A stretch of DNA of 6,624 nt from assembly GCA_041669745.1 (NCBI GenBank), contig JBAYAO010000075.1, forward strand, positions 1-6,624, given 5' to 3'. The DNA is from JBAZDV01 sp041669745. GTDB taxonomy: Archaea; Thermoplasmatota; Thermoplasmata; Methanomassiliicoccales; Methanomethylophilaceae. Made by a program: the position numbers and the translations under genes. The notes beneath the pieces are model-generated. The model saw only the letters and a program-made list of their open reading frames with translations, was not told the DNA's origin and searched no databases. This document shows, one piece after another, positions 1-5,563 of this stretch. Within the stretch, counting starts at the first letter, position 1. Each line of letters opens with the position of its first letter.

Positions 1-96
1 GCATACGATATGTGTATGATCGATGAGTGAACTACATGGGAATCACAAAAGGGACTCAACGGTAGGATATCGATGTCTATTATCACATACCTCATT

Positions 97-115
97 TTCT
101 TCGTAAAAAAGAAGT
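97..115 (-). terminator. Possible T-tract terminator after the asparagine-synthase-like gene
   Basis: On the minus strand, about 60 nt past the stop codon, CTTCTTTTTTACGAAG contains a T6 run flanked by a 4-bp inverted repeat (99-102 with 111-114). Archaeal RNA polymerase can stop at T-runs alone. The stem is weak, so this is only a candidate. Nothing else in 1-171 looks like a gene. Confidence 0.3.
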
Positions 116-171
116 TAGAGATCTGAGATTCGGGCTTCTGGTATACTCGTAGAGGCAGCTCATCCAATCTT

Positions 172-1128
172 TCAGAGATGATTAAGGTCGTTGTCCTCTA
201 CTATTCTGCGATACAACATCTCCACTGCTTCGGACGGGGACGATCCCTGTTCCTGAAGGATCCTTTCCGCTTCCGCTTTGAGTATGGGGTCTACTCGGGC
301 ATAGACCGCTGCGGTTCTTCTTCTCGATGCTATTCCGCAAAGGGCCTCATCACATAGTGATTCGATGTATTCGTTGTACTTCATGCCGTTCCTGCTGGCA
401 AGGCCGCGTATAAGATCCGTGGTCCCGGAACCGTACTGGGATGATTTCTTCTTCCTGTTCAACAGAATGGGATATCCGAGGTCCACGGCGATCTCCTTGA
501 GTACCGATTTCCTGGAATCCATGTCCGTCGGTCTCAATTCATCGGGGTCTATATTCCCGATCTCGGAGACCACAGAGGGGTCGGTGTAGGGATACACGAG
601 GGTTTTACCGAAATGTTCGGCGATTCTCTTCTCACAGGGGATAGATATATCCAGAAGTCTTTCCACGGCTGCATTCCTGAGTATCTCGTAATCATTGTCG
701 GATTGGCCGATGAATTTGGCGCACCCCATGAAATACTCATCGGCACCCTGGCCGGTCAGGATGTATCTCTCCTCGGATGCCATGCACACACAGAACAGGG
801 GCAGTTCGTATGAGAGTGTGAAAGGGTCGGACGTTCCTGTAGCGACGACCATGTCCTTGAGGTGTTTTTCCATATTCTCCTTGGAGATCTGAACATGTAC
901 CCACGGAAGTCCGAGGTCTTCGGAGAGGACCTTAGCGACGGAAACATCATATGCGCTGTTTGTACCGCATGTGTATAGGGTCACAGAATCGGCATATTCC
1001 TTGGCGATGGCCGCGGTCAATCCGGAATCGAGTCCGCCGGAGAAAGCTACGCCGACATCCTTGCCTTCGATGCCGTTCCTGATGACAGCAATGATAGAAT
1101 CTTCCAACTTGCCATATCTGAATGACAT
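172..1128 (-). CDS. Asparagine-synthase-domain (PP-loop) protein with C-terminal RelB/DinJ-like ribbon-helix-helix domain
   Basis: This is an ATP-pyrophosphatase of the asparagine synthase C-terminal family (PF00733 type), without the N-terminal glutaminase half of AsnB; it would activate a carboxylate by adenylation, but the substrate is unknown. Counting from the chosen Met, the PP-loop SGGLDS lies near residues 30-35, TSDPFTLSYELPLF near 99-112, the acidic LTGQGADEY motif near 124-132, and KKKSSQYGSG near 226-235. Residues about 271-316 (TAAVYARVDPILKAEAERIL, then a GSSPSEAVEMLYRRIV stretch) match the RelB/DinJ antitoxin pattern: a beta strand, then two helices ending in the (M)xYRxI motif. 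I chose the ATG at 1126-1128 because a TATA-like ATTATAATCC is centred 28 nt upstream, which fits a leaderless mRNA. An upstream in-frame ATG at 1173 would add 15 residues but reads through that promoter and lacks a good ribosome site. No toxin gene is visible downstream, although only 171 bases remain. The synthase domain is confident, the antitoxin-like domain fairly so, and the joint function is unknown. Confidence 0.88.
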   Translation of the reverse strand: MSFRYGKLEDSIIAVIRNGIEGKDVGVAFSGGLDSGLTAAIAKEYADSVTLYTCGTNSAYDVSVAKVLSEDLGLPWVHVQISKENMEKHLKDMVVATGTSDPFTLSYELPLFCVCMASEERYILTGQGADEYFMGCAKFIGQSDNDYEILRNAAVERLLDISIPCEKRIAEHFGKTLVYPYTDPSVVSEIGNIDPDELRPTDMDSRKSVLKEIAVDLGYPILLNRKKKSSQYGSGTTDLIRGLASRNGMKYNEYIESLCDEALCGIASRRRTAAVYARVDPILKAEAERILQEQGSSPSEAVEMLYRRIVEDNDLNHL

Positions 1129-1161
1129 ATGCGGCGGGGATGAAGGTTTTGGATTATAATG
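1070..1161. repeat. Parent copy of asparagine-synthase-like promoter and 5' end
   Basis: The stretch covers the TATA box, the start codon and about the first 19 codons of the asparagine-synthase-like gene, and it aligns with 2216-2306. A 16-nt block, atgccgttcctgatga, is identical. So are TGAAGGTTTT and TTATAAT, and the regions around YGKLED are clearly related. One base is missing in the other copy. Overall identity is lower than for the permease-end repeat. Confidence 0.8.
1150..1161 (-). promoter_or_regulatory. Archaeal TATA box of the asparagine-synthase-like gene
   Basis: Read on the minus strand, ATTATAATCC is centred near 1156, about 28 nt before the ATG at 1128. That is the usual distance from an archaeal TATA box to a transcription start, so the transcript probably begins at or next to the start codon. 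The same TTATAA element and the AAAACCTTCA stretch after it are kept in the diverged copy at 2289-2306. This supports a promoter role over a coding role for this stretch. Confidence 0.5.
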
Positions 1162-1173
1162 GCAACGCTGCAT

Positions 1174-1427
1174 TATCGTTTCACAGGTCAGGACTATTCC
1201 TACAGGTCAAGAACGTTCTTTATCTTCCAAGATCGAGGATACCTTCGGGACATTCTTCGAATGGACAAACCGTTCTTTATAGTCCATATACGGTTGCTCT
1301 CAGGGTCTCCAATCCCAAGAACGGTATGCATTCGATTCCAGGTAGTGAGCAGGCAGTGAGGTGAGATCGCTGATCGGCGGTTGTTTTTTTTAGAAATCGC
1401 TGTAACATTGCAAAAGGGGAATTTATA
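1174..1427. other. Intergenic stretch, no gene seen; inverted repeats and a T8 tract
   Basis: Between the divergent asparagine-synthase-like gene and the ABC relic I see no convincing reading frame. The stretch holds a 10-bp palindrome AGAACGTTCT at about 1209-1218, and CGTTCTTTAT occurs twice (about 1213 and 1271). It also holds a perfect 9-bp inverted repeat, ACCGTTCTT (about 1269-1277) with AAGAACGGT (about 1316-1324). A T8 run on the plus strand at 1383-1390 follows a short GC-rich imperfect stem and could terminate plus-strand transcription. It may be worn remains of something; I cannot name a parent. Confidence 0.3.
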
Positions 1428-1882
1428 ATGAGAAACATCGACGGCGTAGACGTGAGATATTCCATACTCTCGACGACAGGCCCGAGGATTACACGGAGCT
1501 GTGCAGGGAATTCGAAATGCCGGAGGATATTCTCGATCGTAGGCCGTTCATGGTGAGCGGCGGGGAGATTCAGAGGATCTCCATAATGAGGTGTTTGGCC
1601 ATCAATGCGAAATATCTGATACTGGATGAACCCACATCCATGTTAGATGTGTCCACACAGGCATCCATAATGTCTATCCTGTCGAGATCCATGGATAGGA
1701 ATCCGAAGAGGGGTGAGTTGCTGATCACGCACGATATAGACCTTGCAAGTGTCTGTTGCTCCAGGATATATCTGATGTCAGAGGGGAGGATAATATAATC
1801 TGGGCCCGTCGATGATGTTCTTGACGGACCGTCCACCGAAGAAGGAAAGGAGTTTATCAGATCCTATGGGGAAAGACATTAG
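1428..1882 (+). pseudogene. Decayed oligopeptide/nickel-type ABC transporter ATPase (internal deletion, frame change, nonsense codon)
   Basis: The 3' half is clearly an ABC ATPase of the Dpp/Opp/Nik class. From about 1520 it reads the signature VSGGEIQRISIMRCLAI, Walker B YLILDEPTSMLD, and the H-loop region LLITHDIDLA, as in CntF/NikE/OppF-like proteins. Those proteins energise import of peptides or metal chelates. The Walker A and Q-loop half is absent. An ATG at 1428 with a good ribosome site (AGGGGA, about 7-12 nt before it) starts MRNIDGVDVRYSIL, which resembles the first strand of such ATPases. It then falls out of frame with the LDDRPEDYTELCREFEMPED segment that precedes the signature. 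This fits an internal deletion of about 100 codons. An in-frame TAA at 1796-1798 interrupts GRII; the same frame continues SGPVDDVLDGPSTEEGKEFIR to a TAG at 1880-1882, which is the expected C-terminal tail. A GAA-to-TAA change explains the stop. Without Walker A it cannot be a working ATPase. Confidence 0.8.
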
Positions 1883-2093
1883 GTCCGAATGGATTCTGAA
1901 GACCGTAGCGTTTAGATCTGATCAGACGTCCCGTACGTATAGAATCGTTTTCGCACATATGGCATCAGTTTATGGTGATCAGAATTTTCTCGAATCAGTC
2001 GGAATGTCAATCTGCGGAATCCATGTCTACATATGAAGGGGGCAGTTGTGGCACTCATGTTAGGAAATCGGAAATAGCGATTCCCAACTAATA
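1883..2093. other. Intergenic stretch with no recognisable gene
   Basis: No reading frame here resembles a protein I know. The only structure is a 7-of-8-bp stem (GGAAATCG with CGATTCCC, about 2063-2090) just before the repeated terminator block. It lies between two broken genes and is probably debris. Confidence 0.3.
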
Positions 2094-2225
2094 GGATAAG
2101 GGAGAGGGCGGATGCCCTCTGTTTTTTCAGACCTTCTTGGTTTTCAAAAGTCTCCATCTGATGGTGTAGAACGCGATAACAAAGATAATCAGTACTACAA
2201 ACGACCACCATGGGAATGCCGTTCC
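2094..2225. repeat. Copy A of permease 3'-end/terminator repeat
   Basis: This is a direct repeat of 3920-4053, about 132 nt long and near 90% identical by my hand alignment (about 13 mismatches and one T-run indel). The first 67 nt or so, holding the hairpin, T-run, stop codon and final codons KTKKV, are identical apart from one T. Nearly all differences fall in the remaining coding part. It ends at the microhomology gaaNgcNgttcc, where the asparagine-synthase-like sequence takes over. Confidence 0.9.
2103..2127 (+). terminator. Hairpin plus T6 (copy A), oriented for plus-strand transcripts
   Basis: AGAGGGC (2103-2109), loop GGAT, GCCCTCT (2114-2120), then G and T6 form a textbook intrinsic-terminator shape on the plus strand. 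A plus-strand message entering from the decayed ABC ATPase would stop here. On the minus strand the same stem follows the relic's TGA directly. Confidence 0.6.
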
Positions 2226-2330
2226 TGATGATATGGACACCAAATCTTCCAGCTTACCGTATCTGGAAGGGATGCGTGGTGAAAGTGAAGGTTTTGAGTT
2301 ATAATGACGATGTAAGTGATTGTTTTGCAA
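2127..2330 (-). pseudogene. Chimeric relic: asparagine-synthase-like 5' end joined to ABC-2 permease 3' end
   Basis: The frame stays open for 67 codons. Residues about 7-31 (HRHYNSKP...RYGKLED) copy the upstream and first codons of the gene at 172-1128. Residues about 35-67 (GTAFPWWSFVVLIIF...RWRLLKTKKV) copy the last transmembrane helix and tail of the permease at 3954-4703. The join lies in a 12-nt microhomology. The parent's start codon is mutated; the only ATG is at 2330, upstream of the TATA-like element and without a clear ribosome site, so translation is doubtful. If it were translated it would be a one-helix membrane peptide with a basic tail. I read it as a recombination scar, although the lack of stop codons through two unrelated segments leaves a small chance of a new short gene. 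Confidence 0.75.
2216..2306. repeat. Diverged copy of asparagine-synthase-like promoter and 5' end
   Basis: This aligns with 1070-1161 in the same orientation. The peptide SRYGKLED matches FRYGKLED, and the TTATAA element is kept. The ATG used in the parent has become ATC (CGCATCCCTTCC against CATATGTCATTC), so the normal start is lost. A one-base deletion shifts the frame into that of the permease tail that follows. Confidence 0.8.
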
Positions 2331-2535
2331 TCAGAGAAAAGTTCTTCGTGGATAAGAAGCAGTCTGAATTCGAATCTCCGATTCGATAGTTCAACGGTAT
2401 CTCGGATCAGAGTATGCGAAAATTTTATTGTAATACGTCGAATCTTTTACTGAATGATAAAGTGTTATGAATGAAAATAATTAATTGAACTTCAATACTA
2501 TCTATCAATAATGATAATATTTAATTTGGGTAAAA
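2331..2535. other. AT-rich intergenic stretch upstream of the AAA ATPase
   Basis: No gene is seen. At 2370-2386 there is a perfect 7-bp inverted repeat with a 3-base spacer, TCGAATC-tcc-GATTCGA. From about 2420 the sequence becomes strongly AT-rich, unlike the coding DNA around it. ATGAATGAAA at 2467-2476 and ATCAATAAT at 2504-2512 recur in the same order behind the ATPase gene (3825-3834 and 3859-3867). Confidence 0.4.
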
Positions 2536-2548
2536 CATTTTAATATTG
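2536..2548 (+). promoter_or_regulatory. TATA-type promoter of the AAA ATPase gene
   Basis: ATTTTAATATT is centred near 2542, about 26-29 nt before the ATGs at 2568 and 2571, which is the archaeal TATA-to-start spacing. There is no ribosome-binding sequence between it and the ATG, so a leaderless transcript is expected. Confidence 0.5.
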
Positions 2549-2567
2549 GTCTGACCTAACAAGATGT

Positions 2568-3770
2568 ATGATGTCACAGACCGTACCGAGAAAGGATTAT
2601 CTGGAACACCTTTGGAGCTGGAAGGACAAGAAAGAGGTCATAAAGATAATCACGGGGATGAGAAGGTGCGGTAAATCCACGCTTATGATGCAGTACATGG
2701 ACAAACTCCGCGAGGAAGGTCATGGCAAGGATATCATCTATATCAATTTCGAGTCCAAGGACGCAGACTGGATCAAAGATCATAAAGATCTGAACACATT
2801 CCTGGGGACACGTATTGATCCGTCAAAGAGGACATATGTTCTAATGGACGAGATCCAGAGAGTGGACAGTTGGGAGCGCACAGTCAATTCGCTATCCGTG
2901 GATTACGATGCGGATGTCTATATCACAGGATCCAATGCGTATATGCTGTCGTCTGAACTGTCAACTTATCTGTCTGGTAGGTATGTGGAGATAAAGATGC
3001 TGCCGTTCTCATTCCAGGAATACATCCAATTGCACCCTGTGGACCCGATGAACCCCATCGACAAGAGATTCATGGATTTCATGGTCAAAGGGGCAATTCC
3101 GATGGTCGATCCCGACGACGGAGAACGTACAGACGAATTGCTTCAGGGGATATACTCCACGATATTGAGGAAGGATGTGTCCGCGCGTCTTGAGGTCATG
3201 GACGTGCGCACGTTGGACCAGATAGTGATGTTCCTCATGTCCAATATCGGAAACGTTACAAGCAGTGCATCCATCGCCAAAGAATTGTCCGTAAGCTATG
3301 CGACCGTGAAGAGGTATCTCCAAGGTCTTGAGGATGCATTTCTGATATACAAGGCGTATCGTTACGATGTGCGCGGGAAGAAACTACTGAAAACAACGGA
3401 GAAGTATTATGCTGCAGACACGGGGATGCGTAATTCCATACTCGGAGGCACAGGCGGAAAGGATATCGGCAGGGTCATGGAGAACGTCGTGTTCTTAGAA
3501 CTTTTGCGCAGGGGATACACCGTAACTGCCGGCAGTCATTACAATCGTGAGATAGATTTCGTTGCGGTGAAGAGAGATGTCACAGAGTACTATCAGGTGT
3601 CGTTGACGATAATGGATGAAGTCACCTTCGAAAGGGAGGTAAGGTCGTTGGATTCCGTTCCGGATAGTTTCCCGAAGATCATACTTACGATGGATCGTGT
3701 GATTAACACTCCGCCGAACGGCATACGTGCGGTGAATGTGATCGATTGGATACTCGGTAAACAGTTGTAG
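2568..3770 (+). CDS. AAA_14/DUF4143-family ATPase
   Basis: This is a complete 400-residue protein of the archaeal/bacterial ATPase family that pairs an AAA_14 P-loop domain with a C-terminal DUF4143 domain. Walker A GMRRCGKST is at 30-38, Walker B YVLMDEIQ at 90-97, and the sensor-like ITGSNA at 119-124. A winged-helix-like segment (ASIAKELSVSYATVKRYLQGLEDAFLI) spans about 234-260. The C-terminal part has the restriction-nuclease-like fold signs of DUF4143: E306 in MENVVFLELLRRGY, REID at 327-330, and YYQV at 341-344. The family is widespread and often multi-copy, and its cellular role is not settled; DNA-linked or defence-linked roles have been suggested but cannot be read from this sequence. 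ATG 2568 and ATG 2571 are both possible starts; both fit the upstream TATA box. It ends in TAG. It sits alone on the plus strand between minus-strand genes, in AT-rich flanks, which suggests separate acquisition. Confidence 0.93.
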   Translation: MMSQTVPRKDYLEHLWSWKDKKEVIKIITGMRRCGKSTLMMQYMDKLREEGHGKDIIYINFESKDADWIKDHKDLNTFLGTRIDPSKRTYVLMDEIQRVDSWERTVNSLSVDYDADVYITGSNAYMLSSELSTYLSGRYVEIKMLPFSFQEYIQLHPVDPMNPIDKRFMDFMVKGAIPMVDPDDGERTDELLQGIYSTILRKDVSARLEVMDVRTLDQIVMFLMSNIGNVTSSASIAKELSVSYATVKRYLQGLEDAFLIYKAYRYDVRGKKLLKTTEKYYAADTGMRNSILGGTGGKDIGRVMENVVFLELLRRGYTVTAGSHYNREIDFVAVKRDVTEYYQVSLTIMDEVTFEREVRSLDSVPDSFPKIILTMDRVINTPPNGIRAVNVIDWILGKQL

Positions 3771-3808
3771 GACGTTCAGAATGCTGTGCTGTGCAGGGGC
3801 CATCCGGT

Positions 3809-3834
3809 TTTCATTCATTGCATCATGAATGAAA
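3809..3834 (+). other. Perfect 10-bp hairpin behind the AAA ATPase gene
   Basis: TTTCATTCAT (3809-3818) and ATGAATGAAA (3825-3834) pair perfectly around the 6-base loop TGCATC, 38 nt past the TAG stop. No T-run follows directly, so it is not a standard terminator. The real stop signal is probably the hairpin and T7 at 3929-3954. It could protect the 3' end of the message or mark an element end. Confidence 0.5.
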
Positions 3835-3919
3835 TTCAAATCTGTTCGCGATATATCGATCAATAATATGATGATCTGGGGGATTTTCAAATATGGAATG
3901 TCTATTGTTGAAGCACATC

Positions 3920-4053
3920 GGATAAGGGAGAGGGCGGATGCCCTCTGTTTTTTTCAGACCTTCTTGGTTTTCAAAAGTCTCCATCCTATCATGTAGAACG
4001 CGATACCGAAGATTATCAGCACCACAAGCGACCACCACGGGAACGCAGTTCCG
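3920..4053. repeat. Copy B of permease 3'-end/terminator repeat (parent copy)
   Basis: This segment is the functional 3' end of the ABC-2 permease gene plus the hairpin and T-run behind it. It is the presumed source of the copy at 2094-2225. The permease reading frame is intact here, so this is taken as the parent. Confidence 0.9.
3929..3954 (+). terminator. Hairpin plus T7 (copy B) between convergent genes
   Basis: AGAGGGC (3929-3935), loop GGAT, GCCCTCT (3940-3946), G, then T7 (3948-3954). The T-run side serves the plus-strand ATPase message, about 160 nt past its stop. The stem also directly follows the permease TGA on the minus strand, so it may act for both convergent genes. Confidence 0.65.
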
Positions 4054-4703
4054 AGACTGGCGGCCCTTATGCATTCACTCGAATGTGTCAGCGGAAGACA
4101 GTACAGCAGCACCTGGAAGAAAAGGGGCAGTGACGATACCGAGAAGAACGTGCCGCATAGGAAAGTCATCGGAAGTATGACCAGGCTGCTGAATGTCGCC
4201 ATGCTCTGGTGGGATTTAGCCATCAGTGCCGCCACCACTCCCAAGAACGAGAACACGAAACACGATATCACCAGGCAGATCAGGAACAACGGTGTGAACA
4301 TCAGGTCCGGTGCCAGGAATAGTCCCAGCAGGAATAGCGCAAGACAGCTGAACAGTCCGCGTACGACGCCGACTATGGATTTCCCAACCATTATCGCAGA
4401 GATGCTCAGCGGGCACATCATCATCTCGTCGAAGCATTTGTAATACAGTCTCTGGACGTTGAGTCTGGTGGACGTGGCTGAGAACGGTGCGGACAGGGCG
4501 GTGAGTGCGACGATACCCGGAATCACGAAAGCGATGTATGAGAAACCGGAATCCGTCTCTCCCGTCCTCAGTCCATACCCGAAGGCTACAAGATAAAGCA
4601 AAGGGGTCATCAGGCTCATCACCAGGACATTTATCCAATTGTGTCTCAGGAAACGCATGTCCCCCCATGCCACATAATACACCTGTCTGAAGAAATTGCT
4701 CAT
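3954..4703 (-). CDS. ABC-2 type transporter permease
   Basis: This 249-residue integral membrane protein has about six predicted helices (roughly 24-45, 56-76, 106-130, 136-160, 170-190 and 223-242) and the usual ABC-2 layout. MAKSHQSMATFSSLVILPMTFLCGTFF with the following SSLP is the conserved stretch before the last helices of DrrB/NodJ-like permeases. It ends in a basic WRLLKTKKV tail. It would form the membrane channel for the ATPase encoded just upstream, probably as a homodimer exporting a substrate that cannot be named from sequence. Its ATG overlaps the ATPase TGA (ATGA), with GGGGG a few bases before as a ribosome site, so the two are translationally coupled. A hairpin with an A-run abuts its stop codon. 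Its last 34 codons and terminator are duplicated at 2094-2225. Confidence 0.93.
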   Translation of the reverse strand: MSNFFRQVYYVAWGDMRFLRHNWINVLVMSLMTPLLYLVAFGYGLRTGETDSGFSYIAFVIPGIVALTALSAPFSATSTRLNVQRLYYKCFDEMMMCPLSISAIMVGKSIVGVVRGLFSCLALFLLGLFLAPDLMFTPLFLICLVISCFVFSFLGVVAALMAKSHQSMATFSSLVILPMTFLCGTFFSVSSLPLFFQVLLYCLPLTHSSECIRAASLGTAFPWWSLVVLIIFGIAFYMIGWRLLKTKKV

Positions 4704-5563
4704 TGGAACGCCCCCACGGCCTTTCCGGTAAGTTCCACGAAGACATCCTCCAGATTGGTCTTCCTTATCAGGATATTCTCGCAGTTCCCGAGTCCCTTGG
4801 TGAATTCATCGGCTTCATCCCTGTTTTTGAAACATTTGTATTCAGTCGTTCCGTTTCCCTCTGTGTACTCCACGACAGTTGATCCGACGGTCTCGCACAG
4901 TTCCTGCGGTCTTCCGACGGCTATGAGCTTTCCGTGATCTATTATACCGACCCTGTCGCAGAGTATCTCGGCCTCCTCGATGTAATGCGTGGTCACGAAT
5001 ATGGTGGTGCCACGTCTGTTCAGGGCCCTGACCAGATCCCAGAGGAGACGTCTCGCCTGTATATCCAATCCCGCGGTCGGTTCGTCAAGGAACAGCACCT
5101 TCGGATTGTGAAGTACGGAACATATTATCGCGGCTCTCTTCTTCCATCCGCCAGACAGCGAATCCACGGTACGGTCCAGATAATCCTCGAGACCGACGTA
5201 TTTAGACAGTTCCGCTATGCGTTCCTCTCTTTCCTTCTTACCCATCATATGATACATGCAATGGACAGTCATGTTCTCCCGTATCGTAAGGTCCTTATCG
5301 AGAGAGATCTGTTGCTGTATGACACCCATACATTCTTTGGCCTCATAGGGCTCCTTCTCGATGTCATGTCCGTCCACCAACACTTTTCCGGAATCGTAGT
5401 TGGTCAGTGTGGATACCACACGGACCGTTGTCGTCTTCCCTGCTCCGTTGGGTCCCAAATATCCGAATATCTCGCCTTCGTGGACAGAAAGGTTCAGACC
5501 GTTCAGGGCAGGTTTGTCTCCGAACATCTTCACTAGGTCCTTGATCTCTATTATCTCTTTCAA
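4700..5563 (-). CDS. ABC transporter ATP-binding protein, DrrA/CcmA-like
   Basis: This 287-residue ATPase powers the ABC-2 permease encoded immediately downstream. Walker A GPNGAGKTT is at 37-45, the Q-loop VIQQQ at 81-85, and the signature LSGGWKKR at 136-143 (the common form is LSGGQ or LSGGM). Walker B VLFLDEPTAGLD is at 156-167 and the H-loop TTH at 191-193. The C-terminal NLEDVFVELTG (270-280) is typical of the DrrA-type drug or lipid exporter ATPases. The start is TTG at 5561-5563: AAGGTG lies 5 nt upstream as a ribosome site, no in-frame ATG precedes it before a stop, and the protein then begins with the expected IEIKDLVKMFG strand. The TTG overlaps the stop of a small upstream frame, and the end overlaps the permease start, so the block behaves as one operon. 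Confidence 0.95.
   Translation of the reverse strand: MKEIIEIKDLVKMFGDKPALNGLNLSVHEGEIFGYLGPNGAGKTTTVRVVSTLTNYDSGKVLVDGHDIEKEPYEAKECMGVIQQQISLDKDLTIRENMTVHCMYHMMGKKEREERIAELSKYVGLEDYLDRTVDSLSGGWKKRAAIICSVLHNPKVLFLDEPTAGLDIQARRLLWDLVRALNRRGTTIFVTTHYIEEAEILCDRVGIIDHGKLIAVGRPQELCETVGSTVVEYTEGNGTTEYKCFKNRDEADEFTKGLGNCENILIRKTNLEDVFVELTGKAVGAFQ

Noticed and set aside
1..171. A 23-codon minus-strand frame just after the asparagine-synthase-like gene as a toxin partner
   Set aside because: Too short, no RelE-like motifs and no clear ribosome site; a true toxin gene could still lie beyond the window start.
1277..1465. Minus-strand 62-codon frame overlapping the start of the ABC relic
   Set aside because: No family resemblance, no promoter or ribosome site, and it runs antisense through the relic's ribosome site.
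2370..2386. TCGAATC-tcc-GATTCGA as part of a tRNA T-arm or attachment site
   Set aside because: No acceptor, D or anticodon arms can be built around it and there is no integrase nearby; kept only as a short inverted repeat.
3009..3323. 104-codon antisense frame inside the AAA ATPase gene
   Set aside because: It mirrors conserved codons of a clear gene and has no independent support.
4216..4746. 176-codon frame on the same strand as the permease, in another register
   Set aside because: It overlaps the permease gene fully, whose helices and ABC-2 motifs are clear; the composition (rich in R, G, H) is typical of an out-of-frame shadow.
4934..5536. 200-codon plus-strand frame opposite the ABC ATPase
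   Set aside because: It is antisense to the Walker, signature and H-loop coding region, with no recognisable domain and no promoter.
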